A stretch of DNA of 64,000 nucleotides from Winogradskyella aurantia. GTDB lineage: Bacteria; Bacteroidota; Bacteroidia; Flavobacteriales; Flavobacteriaceae. The translations under genes were made by a program, and so were the position numbers. The stretch is from assembly GCF_002266855.1 (NCBI RefSeq), contig NZ_NGJN01000001.1, positions 620,001-684,000 of the forward strand, read 5' to 3'. The notes beneath the pieces were generated by a model, which made no database searches, had not been told where the DNA came from, and saw nothing but the letters and a program-made list of their open reading frames with translations. Positions 1 to 7,856 of the stretch are shown one piece after another; positions within the stretch are counted from its first letter, which is position 1; every line of letters starts with the position of its first letter.

Positions 1-589
1 TGATGAAATTATTCAATATGCTCATTCCTTTGTCCGTTACGATTGCTCTTAAGTGGTATTCAAGATAGCTCTCCATGAGATACTCCATTTGAAACTGTTC
101 TGGCGGAAAAAACATAATATCTTTAATTCCTGTCATGCCCGTGAAGTACATTCTTGATATAAAATTCACATCTATAGTATCTCTAAACACACCAGTATCT
201 ACGCCATGCTTAAGACTTTCTTCTACGGAGGCGTGCATTTTTTCAAATTGTTTTCGTTTTAATTCATTGTGAATCGCCGGGTAGTACTTTTTAAGCTGAT
301 ATTGAGGAGATGCCTTTTCGTTTTTAAGATGATGCATCACGAACATTTTAATGGAATATAATTCCTCAATGGGGTTGGGTGCATTGGCGCAAATGTCATC
401 TATACCATTACAAATGGTGTCAAATAAGTGAAATGTTACAGCTTCAACCAATTTGGTTTTGTTAGGGAAATGTATATAAATGGTCTTTTTGGATATGCCC
501 ATGGCATTGGCAATGTCGTCCATGGTAACACTCTTAAACCCTATAGTAAGGAATAATTCCGACGATTTATATATTATTTGTTCTTTCAT
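1..589 (-). CDS. TetR/AcrR-family transcriptional regulator (3' end outside window)
   Basis: The frame opens with ATG at 587-589 and stays open to the left edge, giving about 196 residues, close to the usual TetR length, so little is missing. The N-terminus has the TetR helix-turn-helix pattern: KEQIIYKSSELFLTIGF, then VTMDDIANAMGISKKTIYIHF, followed by a helical ligand-binding half with no recognisable ligand motif. TetR proteins bind short palindromes as dimers and release DNA on ligand binding. A 9-bp inverted repeat overlaps the predicted promoter just upstream of this gene (611-638), which points to autorepression. The divergent neighbour is a polyprenyl diphosphate synthase, so an isoprenoid or envelope link is possible but only inferred. 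The ligand is unknown. Confidence 0.9.
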   Translation of the reverse strand, partial: MKEQIIYKSSELFLTIGFKSVTMDDIANAMGISKKTIYIHFPNKTKLVEAVTFHLFDTICNGIDDICANAPNPIEELYSIKMFVMHHLKNEKASPQYQLKKYYPAIHNELKRKQFEKMHASVEESLKHGVDTGVFRDTIDVNFISRMYFTGMTGIKDIMFFPPEQFQMEYLMESYLEYHLRAIVTDKGMSILNNFI

Positions 590-597
590 ACAGAGCG

Positions 598-628
598 CAA
601 AAGTAACATAGGAAACTTTAAAAACAAA
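598..628 (-). promoter_or_regulatory. Bacteroidetes-type promoter for the TetR gene
   Basis: On the minus strand TTTG (625-628), a 19-base spacer and TACTTTTG (598-605) match the Bacteroidetes primary sigma consensus exactly. The -7 element ends 8 bases before the ATG, so the leader would be only a few bases or absent. One operator half-site lies inside the spacer. Confidence 0.75.
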
Positions 629-638
629 AAAAGTTTCC
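611..638. promoter_or_regulatory. Candidate TetR operator (9-bp inverted repeat)
   Basis: GGAAACTTT at 611-619 and its exact complement AAAGTTTCC at 630-638 are separated by 10 bases, so half-site centres lie 19 bp apart, a spacing that suits a TetR dimer. One half is inside the promoter spacer and the other just upstream of the -33 element, so occupancy should block transcription of the regulator. Assignment to this regulator is inferred from position. Confidence 0.6.
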
Positions 639-707
639 AAAGTTTTAATAATTATTTAACATGATTAACATTACCTTAAAATGGTGGTAATCTTTTATTT
701 TTGCTAA

Positions 708-1682
708 ATGCAGAATATTGAATCGTACAGGAATTACTTGCTAGAGCAGATACAGGAATATACCTGGGTAAAAGAGCCTAAAAATTTATACGATCCCATA
801 GACTATATTTTAAAATTGGGAGGTAAACGCCTGCGACCAATTCTTGCATTGATGACCTGTGATATTTTTGGGGGGAACCCGAAAAATGCAGTAAATGCAG
901 CACTATGTGTAGAGGTATTTCATAATTTCACGTTGATTCACGATGATATAATGGACGATGCCCCTTTACGCAGAGGGAAGAAGACAGTCCATGAAAAGTG
1001 GGATTTAAATACAGGAATTCTATCAGGAGACGCCATGCTCATAATGGCCTATCAATTGTTGGAGGTCTATCAAGGTAATCAATTTCAGGATTTGGTGAGT
1101 CTTTTTAGTAAAACGGCTATTGAGGTCTGTGAAGGGCAGCAGTACGATATTGATTTTGAGAGTCGTAATGATGTAACTGTTCCAGAATATCTTAAAATGA
1201 TAGAATACAAAACCGCCGTTTTAGTGGGAGCCGCTATGCAAATGGGAGCTATAGTAGCTGGCGCTAATAAAGAGGACCAAAATGCTATTTTCGATTTTGG
1301 CCGTTATTTGGGCATTGCTTTTCAGTTACAAGATGATTATTTGGATGCCTTCGGAGATCCAGCGACCTTTGGTAAACAGGTCGGTGGTGATATCATTGAA
1401 AACAAAAAAACCTATTTGTATTTAAAGGCTATTGAATTTGCAGATGAGAAAGATAAAAAATCAATTTTAGATTGGTTTGAATCCCATCCTGCTGACACTG
1501 TAGAAAAAATAGAAGCTGTTAAGCAATTATTTGCTGTTACAGGTGCCAAAAAAGCTACCCAAGACGCTGTCGAGGCTTACACAAATAAGGCCTTCACCAT
1601 TTTGAACCAATTACAACTTCCAGAAGATGAGAAAGCACAATTGAAGCATTTTGGAATGGGCCTAATGACAAGAAACGTGTAA
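708..1682 (+). CDS. Polyprenyl (isoprenyl) diphosphate synthase
   Basis: A 324-residue trans-isoprenyl diphosphate synthase that condenses isopentenyl diphosphate with allylic diphosphates. It has GGKRLRP near residue 38, the first Asp-rich motif in LIHDDIMDDAPLRRGK and the second in FQLQDDYLDAFGD; both sets of Mg-binding aspartates are intact. The first motif is DDxxD without the two-residue insertion of classical bacterial FPP synthases, and Phe/Thr lie five and four residues upstream, closer to GGPP-type enzymes. Product length (C15, C20 or longer) is not decided by sequence. A TATTTTTG element at 696-703 ends four bases before the ATG, suggesting a nearly leaderless mRNA. The stop overlaps the next start as TAATG. 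Confidence 0.93.
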   Translation: MQNIESYRNYLLEQIQEYTWVKEPKNLYDPIDYILKLGGKRLRPILALMTCDIFGGNPKNAVNAALCVEVFHNFTLIHDDIMDDAPLRRGKKTVHEKWDLNTGILSGDAMLIMAYQLLEVYQGNQFQDLVSLFSKTAIEVCEGQQYDIDFESRNDVTVPEYLKMIEYKTAVLVGAAMQMGAIVAGANKEDQNAIFDFGRYLGIAFQLQDDYLDAFGDPATFGKQVGGDIIENKKTYLYLKAIEFADEKDKKSILDWFESHPADTVEKIEAVKQLFAVTGAKKATQDAVEAYTNKAFTILNQLQLPEDEKAQLKHFGMGLMTRNV

Positions 1683-2032
1683 TGACACTACCGCAATCCT
1701 TTGACGATTTGGTTAAAGTTGCCGTAAGTAAGCAACTATACGGAAAATTAATCGATCAACTCAACAAAGATTTAATCTATGCCAATATTGATGTCAGATT
1801 TGACAGAGATGTTTTGCCAGAATCTCTAAAACTATTACTGCAAGAAATAATCTTTAAGCTGATTAATGAAAAATTTTCTGATTATCTCAATGTGTTGTAT
1901 ATCGTAGATGTCTCTGAGAATGAGGTGAGAAAGTTAGAAGGCAACGACACGTTTCAACTGTCAAAAGAGGTTACTTTTTTAATTCTTAAAAGAGAATGGC
2001 AAAAGGTCTGGTATAAACACCAGTACTCCTAG
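1682..2032 (+). CDS. Conserved hypothetical protein, cotranscribed with the prenyl synthase
   Basis: A 116-residue soluble protein with no family I recognise. It is rich in Leu, Ile and Lys, has no signal peptide or membrane segment, and looks mixed alpha/beta, ending in a basic aromatic tail (KREWQKVWYKHQYS). Its ATG shares one base with the upstream stop (TAATG), so translational coupling to the prenyl diphosphate synthase is likely. Its stop overlaps the convergent gene at 2029 by four bases. Function unknown. Confidence 0.75.
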   Translation: MTLPQSFDDLVKVAVSKQLYGKLIDQLNKDLIYANIDVRFDRDVLPESLKLLLQEIIFKLINEKFSDYLNVLYIVDVSENEVRKLEGNDTFQLSKEVTFLILKREWQKVWYKHQYS

Positions 2033-2571
2033 AATAATACCCTTACAAATGGAAACCACGCATCGTTATAAATACTTCTATTACGATCGTAAAGAACATC
2101 ATATTGTATACCAAAAGTTATATTGTTAGTCGTATAGCCAAGGCCTAAAAACAGGGCGGGCACCCAATACTTGTCGTCCCTTAACAGGGTTCTTTCATCA
2201 AAATTACGACTAACATACGATTGCTGAAACTCAGTAGAAAATTGTATTTCTCGAATGGGATTGAAAAAACCAAGAACACTACCACCTAGAACAAAACTTT
2301 CATAAAAATCACGTTCACTGGTATAAGCAAAGTTCAGTCCAACTCCAGTAGACACATACTCATTAATCTGATACATTCCAATAGGCGCAATATTGCCTGC
2401 AAAAAAACCATTACCAAAACTTAAACCAAGACCTCCGCCAAACCGCACGTTTTGCCAAAAATTAGCCTGTGTTTCTGGCAGCTGTTGAGCATAGCTCATA
2501 CTGATAAAAATAAAATACAGTGTACCTATTAATGCGGATTTTACACCTAATTTTTTAATATAATTTTTCAT
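2029..2571 (-). CDS. Secreted outer-membrane beta-barrel-like protein
   Basis: I place the start at 2571 (MKNYIKKLGVKSAL), 180 residues, rather than an in-frame ATG nine codons upstream, because this start gives a clean signal peptide (charged N-terminus, hydrophobic core, cut near SYAQ). The mature part has alternating aromatic and small residues, Gly-rich turns (FGGGLGLSFGNGFFAGN) and a terminal aromatic residue (FPFVRVLF), as in small outer-membrane barrels. A specific family is not evident. The gene converges on the hypothetical gene at 1682 with a four-base overlap. A structural or porin-like envelope role is only inferred. Confidence 0.7.
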   Translation of the reverse strand: MKNYIKKLGVKSALIGTLYFIFISMSYAQQLPETQANFWQNVRFGGGLGLSFGNGFFAGNIAPIGMYQINEYVSTGVGLNFAYTSERDFYESFVLGGSVLGFFNPIREIQFSTEFQQSYVSRNFDERTLLRDDKYWVPALFLGLGYTTNNITFGIQYDVLYDRNRSIYNDAWFPFVRVLF

Positions 2572-2684
2572 ATTCAAGTCCCTACGTTGCAATGTCATAA
2601 ATATAGCAAAACCCTATATAAAATTTGTCAAAAGTTGTATTTTTGAAAAAATTTTACTGAAACGACAACGTCTCATAAAACATA

Positions 2685-5453
2685 ATGGATAAATATTCCT
2701 TTCTCAACGCAGCACATACGGCATACTTTGCCGATTTGTACGACCAATACCTTAAAAATCCTGATTCCGTAGAACCTAGTTGGCGCGCCTTTTTTCAAGG
2801 GTATGATTTTGGTTCGGAAAGTTATGGACTAAGTGGAGAGATTGTTGAAGGGGTTTCTGCTCAAATACCAGAACACCTTCAGAAGGAATTCCAAGTTGTT
2901 AAACTTATCGATGGGTATAGGACCCGAGGACATTTATTTACCAAAACGAATCCAGTAAGAGCCAGAAGAAAATATGCTCCAACGCTGGAAATTGAAAATT
3001 TTGGATTATCTCAATCAGATTTGCAAACGGTTTTTTCCGCTGGAGAAATACTGGGCCTGGGAACGACATCCTTGCAAACTATAATTGATCATCTTGAGCG
3101 TATTTATTGTGATTCTATTGGTGTAGAGTACATGTACATTAGAAAGCCCGAAGAGATTGAATGGATCCAAAACAAACTGAATGTCAATGATAACCACACC
3201 AAATTTACCTTAGACGAGAAGAAATATATTCTTAAAAAACTAAACGAAGCCGTTGCGTTTGAGTCATTCTTGCATACTAAATATGTGGGTCAAAAACGAT
3301 TTTCACTTGAAGGTAACGAATCGTTAATACCTGCGGTAGATGCCATTATTGAAAAAGCGGCAGACCAAGGAGTGAAAGAGTTCGTAATGGGAATGGCCCA
3401 CAGAGGTCGATTAAGTACCTTAACCAATATTTTTGGAAAATCAGCCAAGGATATTTTTAGTGAGTTTGACGGTAAGGACTACGAGGAAGAAGTTTTTGAT
3501 GGCGATGTAAAATACCATCTCGGCTGGACCAGTAATCGTGAGACTTACAACAACAAAAGAATTAATTTAAATATTGCGCCTAACCCATCGCATCTAGAAA
3601 CGGTTGGTGCTGTTGTACAGGGTATTACAAGGGCCAAACAAGATAAAAAAGAAATAGAAGACCCATCCCAGGTATTACCTATTGTGGTTCATGGTGATGC
3701 CGCCATAGCAGGTCAAGGCATTGTATACGAGGTGGTACAGATGGCCAAACTAGAAGGCTATAAAACCAATGGGACTATTCATATTGTAGTTAATAACCAG
3801 ATAGGCTTTACCACTAATTATTTAGACGGGCGTTCTAGCACCTATTGTACAGATGTTGGTAAGGTGACCTTGTCGCCAGTACTTCACGTTAATGCAGACG
3901 ATGCTGAAGCTGTTGTGCACGCCGCACTTTTTGCTCTAGACTTCAGAATGCAATTTAAGCGCGATGTTTTTATTGATTTACTTGGTTACAGAAAGTATGG
4001 ACATAACGAGGGTGATGAGCCGAAATTTACACAACCGCTGTTGTATAAGGCAATTGCCAAGCATAAAAACCCAAGGGATATTTACGCTGAGCGATTAATT
4101 GCAGAAGGAGTTATTGATGAAGGCTATGTGACTCATATTGAGTCTTCATACAAAGAAAAACTTGAGGTGAATTTAGAAGATTCACGTAAAGAAGATAAGA
4201 CTGAAATTACTGCATTTATGCAGGAGGAATGGAAAGGGTTTACACGTGTTACAGAGGTTGTGATGATGGAAGATGTCGACACCACGGTGCCAAAAAAGAC
4301 TCTCAGTGATGTAACAGCCGTGATTTCAAAATTACCATCGGATAAAAAGTTTATAAGAAAAATTCAACGTCTTGTAGAATCTCGCCAGACCATGTTTGAC
4401 GAAAATCGTTTAGACTGGGCCATGGCTGAGCATTTGGCATATGGTACTTTGCTTTTGGAAGGTTATAACGTTAGGATTTCTGGCCAGGATGTAGAGCGTG
4501 GAACCTTCTCTCACAGGCATGCAGTGGTAAAAGTTGAAAATAGTGAGGAAGAAATCATATTACTTAAAACCTTATCTAAAGAGCAAGGGGAATTTAATAT
4601 TTACAATTCCTTATTATCTGAATATGGCGTGGTTGGTTTTGATTACGGATATGCTATGGCAAGTCCAAATACATTAACAATTTGGGAAGCGCAATTTGGA
4701 GATTTCAGTAATGGAGCCCAAATAATGATTGATCAGTATATATCATCTGGTGAGGATAAGTGGAAAACCCAAAACGGTTTGGTTCTATTATTACCTCATG
4801 GTTATGAAGGGCAGGGTGCCGAGCATTCTTCAGGCCGTATGGAACGCTACTTGCAACTATGCGCCAAGGATAATATGTTTGTGGCCGATTGTACGACCCC
4901 AGCCAATATGTTCCATTTGTTGAGACGACAAATGAAAGCCAATTACCGCAAACCTTTAATCGTATTCACGCCAAAAAGCTTGCTTCGTCACCCAAAGGTA
5001 ATCTCAACAGTAGAGGAATTTGCTAATGGAAGTTTCCAAATGCTTATTGATGACGCTAGTGTGGATATCAAAAAAGTGAAGACTTTGGTTTTTGTAACCG
5101 GAAAATTCTATTATGATTTACTTGATGCAAGAGAGAAATTAAGTCGTGATGACGTGGCTTTGGTTCGGGTTGAGCAACTATTTCCATTGCCCGCTAAGGC
5201 TATAAGAAGTCTGATGTCAAAGTATAAGAATGCCAAGGATATTGTATGGGCGCAAGAAGAACCAAGAAATATGGGCGCTTACAGCCACCTACTGATGCAT
5301 TTAAATGAATCAAGACATTGGCGTGCAGCGACCAGAAGACCTTATGGTGCGCCTGCCGCAGGAAGCTCAGTGCGTTCTAAAGCGAGACACCAGGAGGTTA
5401 TTGATTATGTATTTGACCAAACAAAGGATAATCAAAAAAAATATAATGAATAG
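2685..5453 (+). CDS. odhA: 2-oxoglutarate dehydrogenase E1 component
   Basis: A 922-residue thiamine-diphosphate E1 subunit (SucA/OdhA family) that decarboxylates 2-oxoglutarate and reductively succinylates the E2 lipoyl arm in the TCA cycle. The N-terminus has the E2-binding helix and the PSWRAFFQGYD segment. The family signatures EFVMGMAHRGRLSTLTNI, NPSHLETVGAVVQG and the ThDP/Mg site GDAAIAGQG with VVNNQIGFTT are present, as is HGYEGQGAEHSSGRMERYL in the pyrimidine domain. Length is normal for the family. The E2 gene follows after 34 bases; no E3 (lipoamide dehydrogenase) gene is in the window. A TATTTTTG element lies at 2638-2645, without a good -33 box. Confidence 0.97.
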   Translation: MDKYSFLNAAHTAYFADLYDQYLKNPDSVEPSWRAFFQGYDFGSESYGLSGEIVEGVSAQIPEHLQKEFQVVKLIDGYRTRGHLFTKTNPVRARRKYAPTLEIENFGLSQSDLQTVFSAGEILGLGTTSLQTIIDHLERIYCDSIGVEYMYIRKPEEIEWIQNKLNVNDNHTKFTLDEKKYILKKLNEAVAFESFLHTKYVGQKRFSLEGNESLIPAVDAIIEKAADQGVKEFVMGMAHRGRLSTLTNIFGKSAKDIFSEFDGKDYEEEVFDGDVKYHLGWTSNRETYNNKRINLNIAPNPSHLETVGAVVQGITRAKQDKKEIEDPSQVLPIVVHGDAAIAGQGIVYEVVQMAKLEGYKTNGTIHIVVNNQIGFTTNYLDGRSSTYCTDVGKVTLSPVLHVNADDAEAVVHAALFALDFRMQFKRDVFIDLLGYRKYGHNEGDEPKFTQPLLYKAIAKHKNPRDIYAERLIAEGVIDEGYVTHIESSYKEKLEVNLEDSRKEDKTEITAFMQEEWKGFTRVTEVVMMEDVDTTVPKKTLSDVTAVISKLPSDKKFIRKIQRLVESRQTMFDENRLDWAMAEHLAYGTLLLEGYNVRISGQDVERGTFSHRHAVVKVENSEEEIILLKTLSKEQGEFNIYNSLLSEYGVVGFDYGYAMASPNTLTIWEAQFGDFSNGAQIMIDQYISSGEDKWKTQNGLVLLLPHGYEGQGAEHSSGRMERYLQLCAKDNMFVADCTTPANMFHLLRRQMKANYRKPLIVFTPKSLLRHPKVISTVEEFANGSFQMLIDDASVDIKKVKTLVFVTGKFYYDLLDAREKLSRDDVALVRVEQLFPLPAKAIRSLMSKYKNAKDIVWAQEEPRNMGAYSHLLMHLNESRHWRAATRRPYGAPAAGSSVRSKARHQEVIDYVFDQTKDNQKKYNE

Positions 5454-5487
5454 TATACAGAATTAAGATTTTAATAAAATAGAGCCA

Positions 5488-6720
5488 ATGATTTTAGAAA
5501 TGAAAGTGCCTTCACCAGGCGAATCCATAACAGAGGTCGAAATAGCGGAGTGGTTAGTTGAAGACGGTGATTATGTAGAGAAAGACCAAGCTATTGCTGA
5601 GGTTGATAGTGATAAGGCGACCTTAGAATTACCTGCTGAGGCAAGTGGAACTATAACACTTAAGGCTGAAGAAGGGGATGCTGTAGCTGTTGGTGAAATA
5701 GTTTGTTTAATAGACACCAGTGCATCAAAACCAGAAGGAGATACCTCTACAAAGGAAGATAAAGCGTCAAAAGACTCAGATAGCAGCCAAAAATCAACTA
5801 AAAAGGAAGAATCTAAATCAGCTACTTCTGAGACTAATACGTATGCTACTGGTACGCCAAGCCCTGCAGCCAAGAAAATTTTAGATGAAAAAGGTGTTCA
5901 GCCAAGTTCAATTTCCGGTACAGGCAAAGATGGGCGTATAACTAAAGCAGACGCAATGGATGCAGTACCTTCTATGGGAACTCCTACTGGAGGATCGAGA
6001 GGCGAAACGCGTTCTAAACTATCCATGCTGCGTCGTAAAGTCGCGGAACGCTTGGTATCTGCAAAGAACGAGACAGCTATGTTAACCACGTTCAATGAGG
6101 TAGACATGTCACCAATTTTCGCTTTGCGCAAGGAGTATAAGGAAACCTTTAAGGAAAAGCACGGCGTTGGTCTTGGGTTTATGAGTTTCTTTACCCTTGC
6201 TGTGGTAAGAGCATTGCGGGAGTTTCCAGCGGTTAACTCCATGATTGATGGTAAGGAAATGATTACGTATGATTTTTGTGATATTAGTATTGCAGTGTCG
6301 GGACCCAAAGGCTTAATGGTTCCAGTAATCAGAAATGCTGAAAACCTAACATTTAGAGGGGTAGAAGCTGAGGTAAAACGTTTGGCAATACGAGCTAGGG
6401 ATGGGCAGATTACCGTTGATGAAATGACAGGTGGTACCTTCACAATATCCAACGGCGGTGTGTTTGGCAGTATGTTATCTACTCCGATTATTAATCCACC
6501 TCAAAGCGGTATTTTAGGAATGCACAATATTGTGGAACGACCAGTGGCCATAGATGGAAAGGTAGAAATACGTCCTATTATGTACGTCGCTTTATCCTAC
6601 GACCACCGAATTATAGATGGCAAAGAGTCCGTTGGGTTCTTAGTGGCCGTAAAAGAGGCATTGGAAAACCCCGTGGAGCTCTTAATGAATAATGATGTTA
6701 AAAAAGCTTTAGAGTTATAG
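5488..6720 (+). CDS. odhB: 2-oxoglutarate dehydrogenase E2, dihydrolipoyllysine succinyltransferase
   Basis: A 410-residue acyltransferase core of the 2-oxoglutarate dehydrogenase complex. Residues 1-78 form one lipoyl domain with the modified lysine K43 in [11 protein letters not shown] flexible Lys/Ser/Glu linker (about 82-118) leads to a peripheral subunit-binding domain (about 122-158, with [12 protein letters not shown]) and the catalytic domain (about 175-410), whose active site SYDHRIIDG has His373 and Asp377. A single lipoyl domain and this catalytic motif are typical of OGDH rather than PDH E2. It is cotranscribed with odhA and followed by a strong bidirectional terminator at 6751. 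Confidence 0.97.
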   Translation: MILEMKVPSPGESITEVEIAEWLVEDGDYVEKDQAIAEVDSDKATLELPAEASGTITLKAEEGDAVAVGEIVCLIDTSASKPEGDTSTKEDKASKDSDSSQKSTKKEESKSATSETNTYATGTPSPAAKKILDEKGVQPSSISGTGKDGRITKADAMDAVPSMGTPTGGSRGETRSKLSMLRRKVAERLVSAKNETAMLTTFNEVDMSPIFALRKEYKETFKEKHGVGLGFMSFFTLAVVRALREFPAVNSMIDGKEMITYDFCDISIAVSGPKGLMVPVIRNAENLTFRGVEAEVKRLAIRARDGQITVDEMTGGTFTISNGGVFGSMLSTPIINPPQSGILGMHNIVERPVAIDGKVEIRPIMYVALSYDHRIIDGKESVGFLVAVKEALENPVELLMNNDVKKALEL

Positions 6721-6745
6721 TCTAAAACTTAAAATCAAGTTATAA

Positions 6746-6779
6746 AAAAAGCGTAATTAAACATAATTACGCTTTTTTT
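6746..6779. terminator. Bidirectional intrinsic terminator
   Basis: A perfect 9-bp stem, GCGTAATTA (6751-6759) with TAATTACGC (6764-6772), has a 4-base loop, seven T after it on the plus strand and seven T after it on the minus strand. It can end odhAB from the left and the small minus-strand frame at 6810-6914 from the right. Confidence 0.9.
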
Positions 6780-6809
6780 GTCCCAATACCTTGGGCCAAC
6801 TAACTAAAA

Positions 6810-6914
6810 TTAACTAATGTAAATGACTGCTACATTTACGGATACGACCATTATTGACACCACAACTAGCAGAATCACTAAAAGTTTATCGGTTTTTGAA
6901 TTTGGTTCTTTCAT
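6810..6914 (-). CDS. Putative 34-residue single-pass membrane peptide
   Basis: ATG at 6912-6914 opens a 34-codon frame ending in TAA at 6810-6812. The peptide starts with a hydrophilic stretch (MKEPNSKTDK), followed by a continuous hydrophobic segment (LLVILLVVVSIMVVSVNVAV), then YIS: a textbook single membrane helix with a charged cytoplasmic end. It lies between a terminator on its upstream side (7061-7090) and one just beyond its stop (6746-6779), so it has its own small minus-strand transcription unit. A palindrome (7035-7052) and a strong hairpin (6938-6969) precede it. No family recognised; expression is not shown. Confidence 0.5.
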   Translation of the reverse strand: MKEPNSKTDKLLVILLVVVSIMVVSVNVAVIYIS

Positions 6915-6937
6915 TGTATTTGGAATTAACTTTTTTA

Positions 6938-6969
6938 AAAGTCCTGAATCAAATTACATTCAGGACTTT
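6938..6969. other. 12-bp perfect hairpin in the leader of the micro-peptide frame
   Basis: AAAGTCCTGAAT (6938-6949) pairs perfectly with ATTCAGGACTTT (6958-6969) around an 8-base loop. On the minus strand it is followed by TTTTAAAAAA and lies 23 bases before the micro-peptide ATG. It could be an attenuator or leader structure for that gene, or a back-up terminator for odhAB on the plus strand; the poor T-run on the plus side favours the first. Confidence 0.55.
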
Positions 6970-7034
6970 ATAATTGAATTTGGGGCGATTGATTAATAGC
7001 TTTGTAAAATTCCTAATTATTCTAGTACGATGCA

Positions 7035-7052
7035 ATACGTAGAACTACGTAT
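7035..7052. promoter_or_regulatory. 18-bp palindrome, copy 1 (candidate operator)
   Basis: ATACGTAGAACTACGTAT is self-complementary except for its central AA and recurs unchanged at 7178-7195. It lies upstream of the minus-strand micro-peptide frame and just past the terminator of the response-regulator gene. Candidate binding site for a dimeric regulator such as the adjacent LuxR-type protein; alternatively a short RNA hairpin, since both copies are followed by a T-run on the plus strand. Confidence 0.5.
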
Positions 7053-7060
7053 TTTTTAAT

Positions 7061-7090
7061 AAAAAAAGCCTTGGACAGTTGCCCAAGGCT
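7061..7090 (-). terminator. Intrinsic terminator of the response-regulator operon
   Basis: On the minus strand AGCCTTGG (7083-7090) and CCAAGGCT (7067-7074) form an 8-bp stem with an 8-base loop, followed by seven T (7061-7067). It lies about 100 bases beyond the response-regulator stop codon. Confidence 0.85.
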
Positions 7091-7177
7091 CAATAATCCC
7101 CTAAGAACTAATTAATAGCTCGTCGTTAACCCTAAATTAACAACAATGTAAAGTTCTTAAATATTTTGTGCTTTTAT

Positions 7178-7195
7178 ATACGTAGAACTACGTAT
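7178..7195. promoter_or_regulatory. 18-bp palindrome, copy 2, overlapping the response-regulator stop codon
   Basis: This is identical to 7035-7052. Its centre lies in the stop codon of the LuxR-type gene (TAG read from 7190-7188), so part of the palindrome is coding. Exact repetition 143 bases apart is unlikely to be chance. Confidence 0.5.
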
Positions 7196-7820
7196 TTTTC
7201 AAGATTTTGGAATTTTTTTGGGCAAAAAGATATAAACTTGCTGATTTAGAGTCTAATGCTAGTTTAGATCTTATGTTACTCTTGTGTTTTTCTACTGTTC
7301 GGATAGATATGAATTGGTCTTCGGCAATTTCAGTGGCTGTTTTATTCTCACTTATAAGCTTTAGAATTTTTGTCTCAGTCTTTGTTAAGGCCTTAAGTTT
7401 TTCGGCAGCCTCATTTACCTCAATATAAGTTAAAAGTTCTGGGCTGAAATAGGGTTTTTCAGCAATGACAGATGAGATACAATTTTCTATTTCGTCAAGC
7501 GCAAATTCCTTTAGGATATACCCATAGATGTTTAGGGATTTTGCCTTTTCATAAGTAGTTTCGTCCTTTTCAAAAGTAATAAGGACAATTTTGGTTGTTA
7601 ATTTTTCCTTTTGACAATATTCAGCAATTTCTAGACCAGAGTGAAAAGGCATTTTTATATCTAAAATAGCAATATCCGGAACATGGGCTTTAATTAATGC
7701 TAAGGCTTCTTTGCCATTTTTGGCACTTGCCAAAACATTAAATTTTTTTTGTATCAAAAAATCATTTAATCCTTTTAAAACCAAGGGATGGTCATCTGCA
7801 ATGATGATAGTAGGCTTCAT
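7188..7820 (-). CDS. LuxR/NarL-family response regulator
   Basis: A 210-residue two-component response regulator. The receiver domain (about 1-120) has acidic residues D9 and D10, phospho-acceptor D54 (ILDIKMP), the switch Thr82 and Lys104, all conserved. The C-terminal LuxR helix-turn-helix (about 145-205) reads LTKTETKILKLISENKTATEIAEDQFISIRTVEKHKSNIRSKL. No histidine kinase gene is in the window, so it is an orphan here. It follows the retropepsin-like gene by 36 bases and probably forms an operon with it. Two identical palindromes at and beyond its 3' end are candidate binding sites. Target genes are unknown. Confidence 0.93.
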   Translation of the reverse strand: MKPTIIIADDHPLVLKGLNDFLIQKKFNVLASAKNGKEALALIKAHVPDIAILDIKMPFHSGLEIAEYCQKEKLTTKIVLITFEKDETTYEKAKSLNIYGYILKEFALDEIENCISSVIAEKPYFSPELLTYIEVNEAAEKLKALTKTETKILKLISENKTATEIAEDQFISIRTVEKHKSNIRSKLALDSKSASLYLFAQKNSKILKNT

Positions 7821-7856
7821 CTCGTTATCAACTTTAGTAATCTTAATGTATTTAAT

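Noticed and set aside
2624..2645. TTTG and TATTTTTG before odhA as a promoter.
   Set aside because: Spacing is only 10 bases, not about 19, so only the -7-like element is noted.
5571..6452. Long open frames on the minus strand opposite odhB.
   Set aside because: They are antisense shadows of a strongly conserved coding region, with no independent start signals or domain.
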